35,609 nt of DNA from Propylenella binzhouense (GCF_009866965.1 NZ_SPKJ01000039.1:1-35609), one strand, 5' to 3'. Shown: positions 15,499-25,779, numbered from the stretch's first letter. Translations and numbers: made by a program. Notes: generated by a model not told the origin, from the letters alone.

Positions 15499-16560
15499 AT
15501 GTCGGTATCAGCAGTGCCCTTGGTCGACCACGCGGCGGCACGCGCCCGTCGAGAGGGGCGCGGTGCACTCCGCGTCTGGCTCGGCACCCTGATCGCGATG
15601 GTGTTCGCGATGGTGGTGGTGGGCGGTGCGACACGGCTCACCGATTCCGGGCTCTCGATCACGGAGTGGAAGCCCGTCGTGGGCGCCGTCCCGCCGCTCT
15701 CGAGCTCGGCCTGGACGGAGGAGTTCAACCGGTATCGCCTGACCTCGCAATACCGGGTCCTGAACCAGGACATGACCCTCCGCGAGTTCAAGACGATCTA
15801 TTGGTGGGAGTGGAGCCACCGCCAGCTCGGCCGGCTCATCGGGGCCGTCTTCCTCTTCGGGCTGATCTGGGCGGCCGTCACCCGGCGGGTCGACTTCCGC
15901 ACCGGCACCGCGCTCCTCGGAATGGGGGTGCTTCTCGGCACCCAGGGCCTGGTCGGCTGGATCATGGTCGCCTCCGGGCTGCAGCCCGGCATGACGGCGG
16001 TCGCACCGGTGAAGCTCGCACTCCACCTCACGCTCGCCTGCCTGTTCTTCTCGGCCCTCGTTGCGCTCTATGTCCGGATCGGCCAGCAGAGCTGGACCAC
16101 CGTGCCGCGCTGGACCCGCCGGGCGGCCATCGGCATCGTCGTTCTCGTCTTCGGGCAGATCGCGCTCGGCGCGCTCGTCGCCGGGCATGACGCCGGCCTC
16201 ACCTACAACACCTGGCCGCTGATGGACGGGCGCTTCGTGCCGCAGGGCCTCTGGCCGTTCGAATCGGTCTGGCGCAGCCTCGTCGACGACATCACGACCA
16301 TCCAGTTCAACCATCGGATCGGCGCCTATCTCCTCAGCGCGGCGATCCTCCTCTACGTGGCGCTCTCGCACCGGCTGGTCGGGGAGACGGGGCGTCGCCA
16401 GCAGCGCATGCTGCTGGCCGTCGTCGCTCTCCAGGTGTGCCTCGGCATCCTGACGCTGGTCTTCGTGGTTCCCCTCCCGCTGGCGCTCGCCCACCAGGCG
16501 GTAGCGCTTCTCCTTCTCGGCGGAAGCGTCGCGCACGCGGCGACCCTTCACGCCGCCTGA
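15499..16560 (+). CDS. ctaA: Heme A synthase CtaA/COX15
   Basis: This inner-membrane enzyme oxidises a methyl group of heme O to make heme A for aa3-type cytochrome oxidase. It has 353 residues and about eight membrane helices in two four-helix halves. Four conserved histidines that bind the two hemes are visible: H107 in EWSHRQLGR, H176 in LALHLTL, H272 in QFNHRIGAY and H332 in LAHQAVA. GGATRLTDSGLSITEWKPV, in the first periplasmic loop, is diagnostic of the COX15 (type 2) branch, which lacks the Bacillus cysteine pair. GAGGCGGA precedes the ATG. The gene stands alone, convergent with purN. Confidence 0.97.
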   Translation: MSVSAVPLVDHAAARARREGRGALRVWLGTLIAMVFAMVVVGGATRLTDSGLSITEWKPVVGAVPPLSSSAWTEEFNRYRLTSQYRVLNQDMTLREFKTIYWWEWSHRQLGRLIGAVFLFGLIWAAVTRRVDFRTGTALLGMGVLLGTQGLVGWIMVASGLQPGMTAVAPVKLALHLTLACLFFSALVALYVRIGQQSWTTVPRWTRRAAIGIVVLVFGQIALGALVAGHDAGLTYNTWPLMDGRFVPQGLWPFESVWRSLVDDITTIQFNHRIGAYLLSAAILLYVALSHRLVGETGRRQQRMLLAVVALQVCLGILTLVFVVPLPLALAHQAVALLLLGGSVAHAATLHAA

Positions 16561-16575
16561 CCGGTTCCGTATCTC

Positions 16576-16597
16576 GGCCCCGGTCCCGGCCGGGGCC
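16576..16597. terminator. Hairpin between convergent ctaA and purN
   Basis: GGCCCCGG and CCGGGGCC form a perfect 8-bp stem with a 6-base loop, centred in the 43-base gap between two converging genes. There is no T tract on either side, so intrinsic termination is uncertain. Confidence 0.45.
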
Positions 16598-16603
16598 CGC
16601 GCT

Positions 16604-17266
16604 TCAGGCGGACGGATCCGGAACGAGGAGCGAGCGTCCGCCGAGATCCGGCGCTTCGGCATCGACGAGCACGCGCTCGCCCACGACTCGGGCGACCTTG
16701 CGCGCGACGAGCGCAAGCGCCTGCGGATAGAGCCGGTGCTCCGCCGCCAGCACGCGGGCCGCGAGCGTCTCGGCGTCATCGCCGGACAGGACCGGGACGG
16801 CGACCTGGGCGATGATCGGGCCCGAATCCACCTCCGGCCGAACGAAGTGTACGGTCGCGCCGTGGATCCGGACGCCGGCCTCGAGCGCCCGCTGGTGCGT
16901 GTCGAGCCCCCTGAAGGCGGGCAGCAAAGACGGGTGGATGTTGATCATCCGGTCGCGCCAGCGCGCCACGAACGAATCGGAGAGGAGGCGCATGAAGCCG
17001 GCGAGGCAGACGATCTCCACCTTGGCGGAATCGAGGGCCGCCTGGATGTCCGCCTCGAAGTCGGCCTTGGTCGGATAGCGCCTGTGATCGATCACAATGG
17101 CGGGCACGCCGGCCGCCGCCGCGAAGCGCAGGCCGGCCGCCTCCGGGCGGTTGGAGAGGACGAGCGCGACCTCGGCCGGATAGGCGGGATCGCGCGCCGC
17201 GGCGAGGAGCGCGGAAAGGTTGCTGCCCCGGCCCGAGATCAGGACGGCGGTTCTGACGCGGGCCAT
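16604..17266 (-). CDS. purN: Phosphoribosylglycinamide formyltransferase PurN
   Basis: PurN adds a formyl group from 10-formyl-tetrahydrofolate to GAR, the third step of purine synthesis, in the cytoplasm. The 220-residue protein has the phosphate loop LISGRGSNLSAL, the catalytic N109 and H111 in INIHPSLLPAFRG, and D147 in RPEVDSGPII, matching E. coli N106, H108 and D144. The ATG at 17266 lies four bases after the purM stop, so the two form one unit. The C-terminus extends slightly beyond that of E. coli PurN (212 residues). Confidence 0.96.
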   Translation of the reverse strand: MARVRTAVLISGRGSNLSALLAAARDPAYPAEVALVLSNRPEAAGLRFAAAAGVPAIVIDHRRYPTKADFEADIQAALDSAKVEIVCLAGFMRLLSDSFVARWRDRMINIHPSLLPAFRGLDTHQRALEAGVRIHGATVHFVRPEVDSGPIIAQVAVPVLSGDDAETLAARVLAAEHRLYPQALALVARKVARVVGERVLVDAEAPDLGGRSLLVPDPSA

Positions 17267-17270
17267 GCCG

Positions 17271-18335
17271 TCAGGGCAGCCGCAGCCGGCCGGCGTAACG
17301 GACGGGCGCATCTTCGCGCGCGACGATCCGGCCGAGCCCGGCGACCCTCTCCCCGGACCGGGTGAGGAGGTCGGAGACGAGTCCCGCCTCGCCGGCGCCC
17401 ACGACGAGCACCATGCCGATCCCGCAATTGAAGCTCCGCAGCATCTCGGCCTCCTCGACCGGGCCGGCGGCCGAGAGCCAGCCGAAGACGGCCGGCACGT
17501 CGATCGCGGCGAGGTCGATCTCGGCGGCGAGATGGTCCGGAAGCACGCGCGGGACGTTCTCCGTGAGGCCGCCGCCGGTGATGTGGGCGAGCGCGCGGAC
17601 GGCGCCGGTCTCCCGGATCGCCCGCAGGCAGGAGCGCACATAGATCCGGGTCGGGGCGAGAAGCGCCTCGCCGAGGGTCGCCTCCGGCCGGAACGGTGCG
17701 GGATCCGACCAGCCGAGGCCCGCCTTCTCGACGATCCGGCGGACCAGCGAGAAGCCGTTGGAATGGACGCCGCTCGAGGCGAGCCCGAGCAGCAGGTCGC
17801 CTTCGGACACGCCGCGCGGCAGGATGTCGCCGCGTTCGACGGCGCCGACGGCGAAGCCCGCGAGATCGTAGTCGCCGGCCGCGTAGAGCCCGGGCATCTC
17901 GGCCGTCTCGCCGCCGACAAGGGCGGCCCCGGCCTGGCGGCATCCCTCGGCGATGCCGGCGATGACCGCGCCCGCCTGCTCGACGGAGAGCGCGCCGGTC
18001 GCGAAATAATCCAGGAAGAAGAGCGGTTCGGCCCCCTGCACGACGAGGTCGTTCACGCACATCGCGACGAGATCGATGCCGACCGTGTCGTGCCGGCCGG
18101 TGTCGATGGCAAGCTTCAGCTTGGTCCCGACACCGTCGGTCGCGGAGACGAGGATCGGATCCCGGAAGCCTGCGGCCCGGACGTCGAACAGGGCTCCGAA
18201 GCCGCCGAGGCCGCCGAGCGCGCCCTCGCGTCGCGTCGATGCGGCGAGCGGCTTGATGCGGTCGACGAGCCGGTTGCCGGCGTCAATGTCGACGCCTGCG
18301 TCGCGATAGGTGAGGGGCAGTCCTTGTCCGGCCAT
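17271..18335 (-). CDS. purM: Phosphoribosylformylglycinamidine cyclo-ligase PurM
   Basis: PurM (AIR synthetase) closes the imidazole ring of FGAM using ATP, the fifth step of purine synthesis. The 354-residue protein starts with [17 protein letters not shown] and has the family motifs [38 protein letters not shown], and [11 protein letters not shown]. The C-terminal half includes [16 protein letters not shown]. The ATG at 18335 gives a normal start. The operon continues directly to purN. It is divergent from the CDP-alcohol phosphatidyltransferase gene with an 87-base gap; I see no purine riboswitch there. Confidence 0.97.
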   Translation of the reverse strand: MAGQGLPLTYRDAGVDIDAGNRLVDRIKPLAASTRREGALGGLGGFGALFDVRAAGFRDPILVSATDGVGTKLKLAIDTGRHDTVGIDLVAMCVNDLVVQGAEPLFFLDYFATGALSVEQAGAVIAGIAEGCRQAGAALVGGETAEMPGLYAAGDYDLAGFAVGAVERGDILPRGVSEGDLLLGLASSGVHSNGFSLVRRIVEKAGLGWSDPAPFRPEATLGEALLAPTRIYVRSCLRAIRETGAVRALAHITGGGLTENVPRVLPDHLAAEIDLAAIDVPAVFGWLSAAGPVEEAEMLRSFNCGIGMVLVVGAGEAGLVSDLLTRSGERVAGLGRIVAREDAPVRYAGRLRLP

Positions 18336-18422
18336 GGGCTAGCGCCTAGAGCCGGAACGTGGTGAATGCAAGCGGCCGCGAGCGCCCGGTGCTCGGCGCG
18401 ACAGCAACTTTCGGAACCTGAC

Positions 18423-18965
18423 GTGACCATCCCGAACTTCATCACGCTTGCGCGGCTTCTCGCTGTTCCGGTCGTCGTCTGGTTCGTGATCAGCGGATGG
18501 TTCGCGGCCGCGCTGATCCTGTTCGTCCTCGCCGGCGTCTCGGATGCGGCCGACGGATTCATCGCCAAGCGGTTCGGCGCCGCATCCGATCTCGGCGCCT
18601 ATCTCGACCCGTTCGCCGACAAGACGCTTCTCGTTTCGCTGTTCGTCTCGCTCGGCGTGGACGGCTATCTGCCGGTCTGGCTCACGCTCCTGGTCGTGAG
18701 CCGCGACTTCCTGATCATAGGCGCGGTCGCCCTTTCCTACATGCTGGCCAATCCGGTGGCGATCCATCCGCTCTGGATCTCCAAGCTCAACACCGCCGCC
18801 CAGATCATCCTCATCGCGCTGGTCCTCGCCCGCGAAGCGGGCACCGACGCGCTTCAGCCCGTGCTCCTCCCCATGATCCTCATCACGGCCGCCTTGACCG
18901 TTCTTTCGGGCGCTGCCTATCTCCTCGGATGGCTGAGGCACATGGCGGGCGGAGGCAGATCCTGA
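18423..18965 (+). CDS. CDP-alcohol phosphatidyltransferase (PgsA-like)
   Basis: This is an integral membrane enzyme of 180 residues that joins a CDP-diacylglycerol phosphatidyl group to an alcohol. Candidates include glycerol-3-phosphate (PgsA) or phosphatidylglycerol (cardiolipin synthesis). The catalytic signature runs from D41 to D66: DAADG, then AKR, a spacer to G58, D62 and D66 in GAYLDPFADK. About five membrane segments are visible. I chose GTG at 18423, which gives MTIPNFITLARL as in the family; an ATG at 18366 would add 19 non-homologous residues. The substrate alcohol cannot be read. It leads a plus-strand run through ppx. Confidence 0.88.
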   Translation: MTIPNFITLARLLAVPVVVWFVISGWFAAALILFVLAGVSDAADGFIAKRFGAASDLGAYLDPFADKTLLVSLFVSLGVDGYLPVWLTLLVVSRDFLIIGAVALSYMLANPVAIHPLWISKLNTAAQIILIALVLAREAGTDALQPVLLPMILITAALTVLSGAAYLLGWLRHMAGGGRS

Positions 18966-20062
18966 CCGGCCGAGAGGGACTGAGCTTCCGGCGTCAGGCC
19001 ATCTTCTGGTCCGCGGCGCTTGCCGCGGCGCTCGCCTTCCTCTGGCTCTTCAGCGATATCCTGCTGCCCTTCATCATGGGGATGGCGCTCGCCTATCTCC
19101 TCGATCCGATCGCGGACCGGCTCCAGCGGGCGGGCCTCGGCCGGCTATGGGCGACGCTCACGATCCTGCTCGTCTCCGTGCTGCTCTTCGCCATGGTGCT
19201 GCTCGTGCTCGTGCCGGTCCTCGGCAGCCAGCTGATGACATTCCTGGCGCGGCTCCCCGCTTTGGTGACGCGCCTGCAGGAGATCGCGGACGAACTGTTC
19301 ACGGCGAAGCTTTCCGAGGTCCTGGGCGGCGGCGACGCCCGAGCGACGATCCAGCAGTTCGTGGGACAGGCCGCAGGATGGCTTGGAACGCTCATCGCGT
19401 CGCTGTGGGCGGGCGGCCAGGCGATCGTCAACATCGTCAGCCTCTTCGTGGTCACGCCCGTGGTCGCCTTCTATCTCCTCCTCGACTGGGACCACATGAT
19501 CGAGCGCCTGGACGCGCTCCTGCCGCGCGAGCACGTCGACACGATCCGGAGGCTCGGACACGAGATCGACACGACGCTTGCCGGCTTCGTGCGCGGCCAG
19601 CTCACCGTCTGCGTCCTGCTCGGCACGTTCTATGCCGTGGGGCTCAGCCTGGTCGGCCTCAATTTCGGGGTGCTCATCGGATCGACCGCGGGCGTGATCA
19701 GCTTCATTCCGTATATCGGCACGATCGTCGGCTTCTTCCTCTCCGTCGGGGTGGCCCTGGTGCAGTTCTGGCCGGACTGGATCTGGATCGCGGCGGTGAT
19801 CGGCATCTTCGTCGTCGGCCAGTTCATCGAGGGCAACATCCTGCAGCCGCGCCTCGTCGGGTCGAGCATCGGCGTGCACCCGGTCTGGCTCATGTTCGCG
19901 CTCTTCGCCTTCGGCTCGCTGTTCGGATTCGTGGGCCTGCTGCTCGCGGTCCCGCTCACGGCGGCGCTCGGCGTGCTCGTCCGGTTCGCGGTCGCGCGCT
20001 ACCAGGAGAGCCGGATCTATCAGGGCGGGAGCGCCGAGCTGCCGCCGGACGCTTCGGTCTGA
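18929..20062 (+). CDS. AI-2E family transporter (PerM/YdgG-like)
   Basis: This is a polytopic membrane protein (377 residues from this start) with the topology of the AI-2E/PerM family: two to three N-terminal helices, a soluble loop with amphipathic helices ([12 protein letters not shown] region), and then five more helices. Family marks are [43 protein letters not shown] and [27 protein letters not shown]. Members have been reported as autoinducer exporters or Na+/H+ antiporters, so substrate is open. The ATG at 18929 overlaps the previous gene by 37 bases without a ribosome binding site. A CTG at 18962 overlapping the previous stop has GGAGG six bases upstream and may be the true start. 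It ends at TGATG, shared with hdaA. Confidence 0.9.
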   Translation: MAEAHGGRRQILTGREGLSFRRQAIFWSAALAAALAFLWLFSDILLPFIMGMALAYLLDPIADRLQRAGLGRLWATLTILLVSVLLFAMVLLVLVPVLGSQLMTFLARLPALVTRLQEIADELFTAKLSEVLGGGDARATIQQFVGQAAGWLGTLIASLWAGGQAIVNIVSLFVVTPVVAFYLLLDWDHMIERLDALLPREHVDTIRRLGHEIDTTLAGFVRGQLTVCVLLGTFYAVGLSLVGLNFGVLIGSTAGVISFIPYIGTIVGFFLSVGVALVQFWPDWIWIAAVIGIFVVGQFIEGNILQPRLVGSSIGVHPVWLMFALFAFGSLFGFVGLLLAVPLTAALGVLVRFAVARYQESRIYQGGSAELPPDASV

Positions 20063-20766
20063 TGCCGACGACGACACCCCGCCAGCTTCCGCTCGCGCTC
20101 GGCCACGACGTGCAGTACGGCCGCGGCTCGTACGTCGTCGGACCGGCCAATCGCGATGCGCTCGCCTTCGTGGAGCGCTGGCCGGACTGGCCGGGCCCGG
20201 TGCTCGTCCTCTCCGGGCCGGCCGGCTCCGGCAAGACGCATCTCGTCCATATCTGGGCCGAGCGGGCAGGGGCGGCGATCGTCTCCGGGCTCGACGCGGA
20301 ATCCGACGGCAGCATCGCGGCGCTCGGCCGCCAGCCGCTCGCGATCGACCGGATCGCGCCGGGGCGCATTCCCGAGCGGCTGCTCTTCCATCTCATCAAC
20401 ACGGCACGGGAGAACGGGACGGCGCTTCTCCTCGCCGCCCGGGAGCCGCCTTCGGCATGGCAGGTCGGGCTGCCGGATCTCGCCTCGCGGCTCCGGCTGG
20501 CCGCGCATCTGCGTCTCGGCGAGCCAGACGAGGACCAGCTGCGCCAGGTGCTCGTCAAGCTGTTCACGGACCGCCAGATCGACGTCGACCGCGCCGTCGT
20601 CGATTTCATGGTGAAGCGGATGGAGCGGTCCTTCACGGCTGCCGTCCGGCTCGTCGACACCCTGGACGAGGAGGGGCTCGTCGCCGGCCGGCCGATCACG
20701 CGTGCGCTCGCCGCCGCCGTCCTCGCCAGGACCGGCGAAGCGCAGGCGTTTCCCGACTCGCTCTAG
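20062..20766 (+). CDS. hdaA: DnaA regulatory inactivator homologue HdaA
   Basis: HdaA binds the replication clamp and stimulates ATP hydrolysis by DnaA to prevent re-initiation. The 234-residue protein begins with a clamp-binding hexapeptide, QLPLAL at residues 8-13. An AAA+ domain like that of DnaA follows: Walker A GPAGSGKT (52-59), a Walker B position that reads PLAIDRI (only one acidic residue), and the [11 protein letters not shown] box VII with the arginine finger. It lacks the DnaA DNA-binding domain, as expected. A DnaA paralogue of other use is the alternative, but the clamp motif and location before ppk are typical. The start overlaps the previous stop by one base (TGATG). Confidence 0.9.
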   Translation: MPTTTPRQLPLALGHDVQYGRGSYVVGPANRDALAFVERWPDWPGPVLVLSGPAGSGKTHLVHIWAERAGAAIVSGLDAESDGSIAALGRQPLAIDRIAPGRIPERLLFHLINTARENGTALLLAAREPPSAWQVGLPDLASRLRLAAHLRLGEPDEDQLRQVLVKLFTDRQIDVDRAVVDFMVKRMERSFTAAVRLVDTLDEEGLVAGRPITRALAAAVLARTGEAQAFPDSL

Positions 20767-20825
20767 GCTGTCATCATGACGCCGTGAGGCCGGATTATCG
20801 CTTCGGCCTCATCCGGGAAGGAATC

Positions 20826-23021
20826 ATGCAACAGGAAGCGAACGAATTGGTCAGCGAGTTGCCCGAGGCGGGGGGCGGGCTGGTCCTCGACCAGGAGCTT
20901 GCGGCGAGCCCCAAGCGGTTCATCAACCGCGAAATTTCATGGCTCGAATTCAATCGCAGGGTGCTCGAGGAATCCGGCAACAAGCACCATCCGCTGCTGG
21001 AGCGGCTGCGCTTCCTTTCGATCTCCGGCAGCAATCTGGACGAGTTCTTCATGGTCCGCGTGGCCGGGCTGAAGGGGCAGGCGCGGGAGGGCATCGCGCC
21101 CCTGAGCGACGACGGCCTGACGCCGACGGAGCAGCTCCGGCAGGTCGACGGCAAGGTCGGCGAGCTCGTGCTCGAACAGCAGACCCAGTGGCGGGCCCTC
21201 CGCGACGGGCTGTCCCAGACCGGCATCGTTCTCCTGCCGGTCTCCGGGCTTTCCGAGAGCGATCTCGCATGGCTCGACGACCACTTCCTGGAGGCGATCT
21301 TCCCGGCGCTGACGCCGCTCGCCATCGACCCGGCCCATCCTTTCCCGTTCATCCCGAATCTCGGCTTCTCGCTGGCGCTCGAGCTCTCCGCCCAGGACGG
21401 CCGTCCGATGACGGCGCTGGTGCGCATTCCCGGAACGCTCGCCCGCTTCATCCGCCTGCCGCGCGAAGGCGACGACGGAGCGATGCGCTTCGTCAGCATC
21501 GAGGACACCGTCATCGAGTTCATCCCGCGCCTCTTCCCGGGCTATCTCGTGCGCGGGCAGGGCGCGTTCCGCGTCATCCGCGATTCCGACATCGAGATCG
21601 AGGAGGAGGCGGAGGATCTTGTCCGCACGTTCGAACGCGCCCTGAAGCGGCGGCGGCGCGGTTCCGTGATCCGCCTCGAATTCGGCGAGGAGATGCCGGA
21701 GGACCTGCGGCAGCGCGTCCAGCAGGCGCTCGGCGTCGACGACAGCGAGACGCACATCATTCCGGGCCTGCTCGGGATCAGCGACCTCTCGCAGCTCGTC
21801 GCGGTCGACCGGCCGGACCTCAAGTTCCCGCCCTACACCCCGCGCTTCCCGGAGCGCATCCGCGAGCATGGCGGCGACTGCTTCGCCGCGATCCGGCAGA
21901 AGGACATCATCGTCCACCACCCGTACGAATCCTTCGACGTGGTGCTGCAGTTCCTGCGCCAGGCGGCGCTCGATCCCGACGTGGTGGCGATCAAGCAGAC
22001 GCTCTACCGCACCTCGAACGATTCCCCGATCGTGCGGGCGCTGACCGAGGCGGCCGAGGCGGGCAAGTCGGTGACGGCCCTCGTCGAGCTGAAGGCGCGG
22101 TTCGACGAGGAGGCGAACATCCGCTGGGCGCGCGACCTCGAGCGCGCCGGCGCGCAGGTGGTCTACGGCTTCCTCGAACTGAAGACGCACTCGAAGCTGT
22201 CGCAGGTGGTCCGCCGCGAGGGCGCGAGCCTCGTGAGCTACGTCCATATCGGCACCGGCAACTATCATCCGATCACCGCGCGCATCTACACCGACCTCAG
22301 CTACTTCACGGCGGACCCGGTGATCGCGCGCGACGTGGCGCGGCTCTTCAACTTCCTGACCGGCTACGCCCCGCCGCAGGAGGTGAAGAAGATCGCCGTC
22401 TCGCCGCTCAACCTGCGCAAGCGCATCCTGCAGCACATCGACGACGAGATCGGCCATGCGCGGGCCGGCCGGCCGGCGCAGATCTGGATGAAGATGAACT
22501 CGCTCGTCGACCGCGAGATCATCGACGCGCTCTACCGCGCGAGCCAGGCGGGCGTCCGCATCGACCTCGTCGTCCGCGGCATCTGCTGCCTCAGGCCGGA
22601 GGTGCCTGGCCTTTCGGAGAACATCCGCGCGAAATCGATCGTCGGGCGGTTCCTGGAGCATTCGCGCATCCTCGCCTTCGGCAACGGGCAGGGGCTCCCC
22701 TCGAACGCAGCCACCGTCTATATCGGCTCCGCCGACATGATGCCCCGCAACCTCGACCGGCGCGTGGAGGCGATGGTCTCGCTCGAGAACCCGACCGTCC
22801 ACATGCAGGTGCTCGACCAGATCATGGTTGCCAATCTCAAGGACAACCAGCAGAGCTGGCGCATCCTGGCCGACGGCACCTCGCGCCGGATCGTGCCGGC
22901 GGAGGGCGAGGAACCCTTCAATGCGCATCATTTCTTCATGACGAATCCGAGCCTGTCAGGACGTGGAAAGTCGCTCAAGGGTGCAACACTCCCCAGCTAC
23001 AGACCCGCGATCCGGGTCTGA
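20826..23021 (+). CDS. ppk: Polyphosphate kinase 1
   Basis: Ppk1 makes long-chain polyphosphate reversibly from ATP and is peripheral to the inner membrane. The 731-residue protein carries the N domain ([18 protein letters not shown]), a head domain and two PLD-like C domains. The autophosphorylated histidine is H474 in VHIGTGNYH, and the second conserved histidine is H612 in LEHSRIL, equivalent to H435 and H592 of E. coli. [15 protein letters not shown] and [16 protein letters not shown] are also diagnostic. GGAAGGA precedes the ATG at 20826. The 3' end overlaps the ppx gene by about 40-60 bases, so synthesis and breakdown of polyphosphate are coupled. Confidence 0.97.
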   Translation: MQQEANELVSELPEAGGGLVLDQELAASPKRFINREISWLEFNRRVLEESGNKHHPLLERLRFLSISGSNLDEFFMVRVAGLKGQAREGIAPLSDDGLTPTEQLRQVDGKVGELVLEQQTQWRALRDGLSQTGIVLLPVSGLSESDLAWLDDHFLEAIFPALTPLAIDPAHPFPFIPNLGFSLALELSAQDGRPMTALVRIPGTLARFIRLPREGDDGAMRFVSIEDTVIEFIPRLFPGYLVRGQGAFRVIRDSDIEIEEEAEDLVRTFERALKRRRRGSVIRLEFGEEMPEDLRQRVQQALGVDDSETHIIPGLLGISDLSQLVAVDRPDLKFPPYTPRFPERIREHGGDCFAAIRQKDIIVHHPYESFDVVLQFLRQAALDPDVVAIKQTLYRTSNDSPIVRALTEAAEAGKSVTALVELKARFDEEANIRWARDLERAGAQVVYGFLELKTHSKLSQVVRREGASLVSYVHIGTGNYHPITARIYTDLSYFTADPVIARDVARLFNFLTGYAPPQEVKKIAVSPLNLRKRILQHIDDEIGHARAGRPAQIWMKMNSLVDREIIDALYRASQAGVRIDLVVRGICCLRPEVPGLSENIRAKSIVGRFLEHSRILAFGNGQGLPSNAATVYIGSADMMPRNLDRRVEAMVSLENPTVHMQVLDQIMVANLKDNQQSWRILADGTSRRIVPAEGEEPFNAHHFFMTNPSLSGRGKSLKGATLPSYRPAIRV

Positions 23022-24531
23022 TCCGGTCCCCGCGCAGGGGCGGATCGCCGGGCGCGGCCCGATCGCCGTCGTCGACATCGGGTCGAACTCCGTCCGGCTC
23101 GTCGTCTACGAGCGCCTCGCGCGCTCGCCGACGCCGCTCTTCAACGAGAAGGTGCTCGCGGGGCTCGGCGCGGGCGTCGCCGCGACCGGCAGGCTTGCCA
23201 CCGACGCGGTCGCCAAGACGCTCGCCTCGCTCCGCCGCTTCGCCGTGCTCGCCCGCGAGATGGAGGTTGTCGAGATCGACGTGCTCGCCACCGCCGCCAC
23301 GCGCGAGGCCTCGAACGGGGCCGCCTTCCTCGCGGAGATCGAGCGCATTTTCGGCGTGCCGGTGACCGTCCTCAGCGGCGCCGACGAGGCGAAGGTCTCC
23401 GCGCTCGGCGTCATCGCCGGCGTGATGCGGCCCGACGGCGTGGCCGGCGACCTGGGCGGCGGCAGCCTGGAGCTCACCGACATCCGCGGCCGCCGGATCG
23501 GTCACGGCGAGAGCCTGAAGCTCGGCAGCCTGCGGCTCCAGACGGATGCGCGCAACTCGCTCAAGGCGGCGCGCCAGATCGCCGCCAGCGCGATCGAGGG
23601 CTCCGAGGTGATGCGCTCGCTTCCGGGGCGCACCTTCTACGCAGTCGGCGGCACCTGGCGCTCGCTCGCCAGGCTGCACATGCGCCGCACCGGCTACCCG
23701 CTCCACGTCATGCACGAATATGCGATCGAGGTGGACGAGTTCGACGAGTTCCTGAAGGTGGTGGCGCGCGGATCGCTGGAGACGCTCGCCGGCATCAGCG
23801 CCGTCTCCAAGCAGCGCCAGGCGCTGCTGCCCTATGGCGCGCTGGTGCTCTCGGAGATCCTGCGCGTGGGCCGGCCGAAGGCGGTCACGATCTCCGCGCT
23901 CGGCCTGAGGGAGGGGCATCTCTATTCCAAGCTGACGGCCGAGGAGCAGCGCGAGGATCCGCTCGTCGAGGCGGCGCGCGAGCTCTCGATCCTGCGCTCG
24001 CGCTCGCCCGCGCACGGCGAGGAGCTGATCCCCTGGACCGGCGAGGCGCTGCGGGCGCTCGGCGTCGACGAGACGCCGGAGGAGAAGCGGCTGCGCGCGG
24101 CGGCATGCCTGCTCGCCGATATCGGCTGGCGGGCGCATCCGGACTATCGCGGCGAGCAGAGCCTCAACATCATCGCCCACGCCTCGTTCGTGGGCGTCGA
24201 CCATCCGGGCCGCGTCTATCTCGCGCTCGCCGTCTACTACCGCCATTCGGGGCTTTCCGAGGACGAGCTCGGCTCGCGCATCCGCGAGCTCGCGCCGATC
24301 CGCTACGCGGAGCGGGCGCGCGCGCTCGCGGGGGCCTTCCGCGTCGCCTATCTCATCTCGGCCGCGATGCCCGGCGTCGTGGGGCGGACGCGGATCCACC
24401 GCGCCGGCAAGAAGCTGGAGCTCGTGCTGCCCGCCGACCTCGCCATGCTCGCCGCGCCGCGCCTCGAGACGCGGCTCAAGCAGTTCGCCGCCCTCGCCGG
24501 GCTCAATCCGGTCATCCGGATCGAGGGCTGA
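22963..24531 (+). CDS. ppx: Ppx/GppA family exopolyphosphatase
   Basis: This 522-residue enzyme belongs to the ASKHA-fold Ppx/GppA family, which removes terminal phosphates from polyphosphate or hydrolyses pppGpp. The two ATPase-fold motifs are [15 protein letters not shown] and [13 protein letters not shown], and a C-terminal HD-like helical domain includes the segment [25 protein letters not shown]. No ATG is available near the start; GTG at 22963 or GTG at 22981 are the options, both inside the end of ppk. Context beside ppk favours exopolyphosphatase, but guanosine pentaphosphatase activity cannot be excluded. It converges on rnd with a 32-base gap. Confidence 0.93.
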   Translation: MESRSRVQHSPATDPRSGSDPVPAQGRIAGRGPIAVVDIGSNSVRLVVYERLARSPTPLFNEKVLAGLGAGVAATGRLATDAVAKTLASLRRFAVLAREMEVVEIDVLATAATREASNGAAFLAEIERIFGVPVTVLSGADEAKVSALGVIAGVMRPDGVAGDLGGGSLELTDIRGRRIGHGESLKLGSLRLQTDARNSLKAARQIAASAIEGSEVMRSLPGRTFYAVGGTWRSLARLHMRRTGYPLHVMHEYAIEVDEFDEFLKVVARGSLETLAGISAVSKQRQALLPYGALVLSEILRVGRPKAVTISALGLREGHLYSKLTAEEQREDPLVEAARELSILRSRSPAHGEELIPWTGEALRALGVDETPEEKRLRAAACLLADIGWRAHPDYRGEQSLNIIAHASFVGVDHPGRVYLALAVYYRHSGLSEDELGSRIRELAPIRYAERARALAGAFRVAYLISAAMPGVVGRTRIHRAGKKLELVLPADLAMLAAPRLETRLKQFAALAGLNPVIRIEG

Positions 24532-24563
24532 GCGGGCGCCGCGGCAAGAGCGACGGCGAAGGG

Positions 24564-25760
24564 CTATTCCGCCGCCTTCTGCGGCCGGCCCTCGGCGGCG
24601 ACGATCGTCATGCCCTTCGGCGAGAGCGCGAGCGCGATCTCGCCGCGCTTCAGCGCGAGCGCCTGCTCGCCGAAGAGCTCGCGCCGCCAGCCGCGCAGCG
24701 CCGGCACGTCGGCATGCTCGCTCGCGGCGATCTGCTCGAGATCGTCGGCGCCCGCGATGATGCGGGCAGCGACGCCGTTCCGCTCGGCGACCATCTTCAG
24801 GAGCACCTTCAGGAGATCCGCCGCGGCACTTGCATGCTCGGGCGCCGGCCGGCTCCGCGGAATGCGCGGCAGCGCATCCTCGGGAATTGCGAAGGCCTCC
24901 TCGACCGCCTTCAGGATGCCGGCCGCGGCGGCGGAGCGCTCGAAGCCCCTCGGAATGCTCCTGAGCCGGCCGAGGCTCTCCGGATTGCGCGGCTGCTGCA
25001 GGGCGATCTCGTAGATGGCGTCGTCCTTCAGCACCCGGGAGCGCGGCACGTTCCGCTGCTGCGCCTCGCGCTCGCGCCAGGCAGAAACGCGTTGCAGCAC
25101 AGCGAGCTGGCGCGGCTTCTTGACCCTGAGCTTCAGGCGCTGCCAGGCTTCCTCGGGATGCGTGACATAGGTGGCGACGTCGGTGAGCACCGCCATCTCC
25201 TCGGCGACCCAGTGGCTGCGGTCCTGCTCTTGGAGGCTCGCCTTCAGCGCGAGATAGACCTGGCGCAGATGCACGACGTCGTCGGCGGCGTAGCTCAGCT
25301 GCCGGCCGGAGAGGGGGCGCTGGGCCCAGTCGCTGAAGCGGGAGGACTTGTCGATCTGATGCCCGGTGATCCGGTAGACGAGCTGCTCGTAGCTCACCTG
25401 GTCGCCGAAGCCGCAGACGGCGGCGGCGATCTGGGTGTCGAACAGCGGATGCGGCACGGTGCCGGTCTGCTTGACGAAGATCTCGATGTCCTGGCGGGCG
25501 GCGTGGAAGACCTTCACCACGCCGGGATTGGCGAGGAGGGCGTGGAACGGGCCGAGATCCATGCCGGGGGCGAGCGGATCGACGACGGCGACCTCGTCCG
25601 TGCTCGCGATCTGGACGAGGCAGAGCTGCGCCCAGAACGTGCTCTCGCGCATGAACTCCGTGTCGACCGTCACATAGGGCATTCGTGCAAGCCGCTCGCA
25701 AAGCGCGGCAAGCGCGCCCGGATCGGTGACAAGCTGGTATTCGGGAGAACTGCTCGGCAT
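24564..25760 (-). CDS. rnd: Ribonuclease D
   Basis: RNase D is a 3'-5' exonuclease that trims tRNA precursors. The 398-residue protein has the DEDDy exonuclease core: D33 and E35 in VDTEFMRE, D91 in HAARQDIEI, and Y157/D161 in SYAADDVVHL. One or two HRDC helical domains follow, including RLRSIPRGF. The ATG at 25760 gives MPSSSPEYQLV. A perfect inverted repeat (TTCCGC, 7-base loop, GCGGAA) lies immediately upstream and includes the ribosome binding region. It is divergent from aspS, a conserved pairing in alphaproteobacteria. Confidence 0.95.
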   Translation of the reverse strand: MPSSSPEYQLVTDPGALAALCERLARMPYVTVDTEFMRESTFWAQLCLVQIASTDEVAVVDPLAPGMDLGPFHALLANPGVVKVFHAARQDIEIFVKQTGTVPHPLFDTQIAAAVCGFGDQVSYEQLVYRITGHQIDKSSRFSDWAQRPLSGRQLSYAADDVVHLRQVYLALKASLQEQDRSHWVAEEMAVLTDVATYVTHPEEAWQRLKLRVKKPRQLAVLQRVSAWREREAQQRNVPRSRVLKDDAIYEIALQQPRNPESLGRLRSIPRGFERSAAAAGILKAVEEAFAIPEDALPRIPRSRPAPEHASAAADLLKVLLKMVAERNGVAARIIAGADDLEQIAASEHADVPALRGWRRELFGEQALALKRGEIALALSPKGMTIVAAEGRPQKAAE

Positions 25761-25779
25761 TTCCGCGCCTATAGCGGAA
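25761..25779 (-). promoter_or_regulatory. Hairpin abutting the rnd start codon
   Basis: TTCCGC and GCGGAA form perfect 6-base arms around TATAGGC (minus-strand sense), ending right before the ATG. In the RNA this stem would cover the GCGGAA that would act as ribosome binding site, so it could lower translation. Confidence 0.35.

Noticed and set aside
15508-16779. A 423-codon minus-strand frame opposite ctaA
   Set aside because: Charged low-complexity antisense shadow; ctaA has four heme-ligand histidines and a proper ribosome binding site.
18336-18422. Purine riboswitch or PurR-type site in front of purM
   Set aside because: No conserved riboswitch core or recognisable operator; only a short CTAG-cgc-CTAG repeat that is too small to call.
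22975-25701. A 908-codon open frame on the minus strand across ppx and rnd
   Set aside because: It is antisense to ppx and out of frame with rnd; its product is Arg/Ala/Gly-rich without motifs, as expected from high third-position G+C. Both true genes there have full catalytic motifs.
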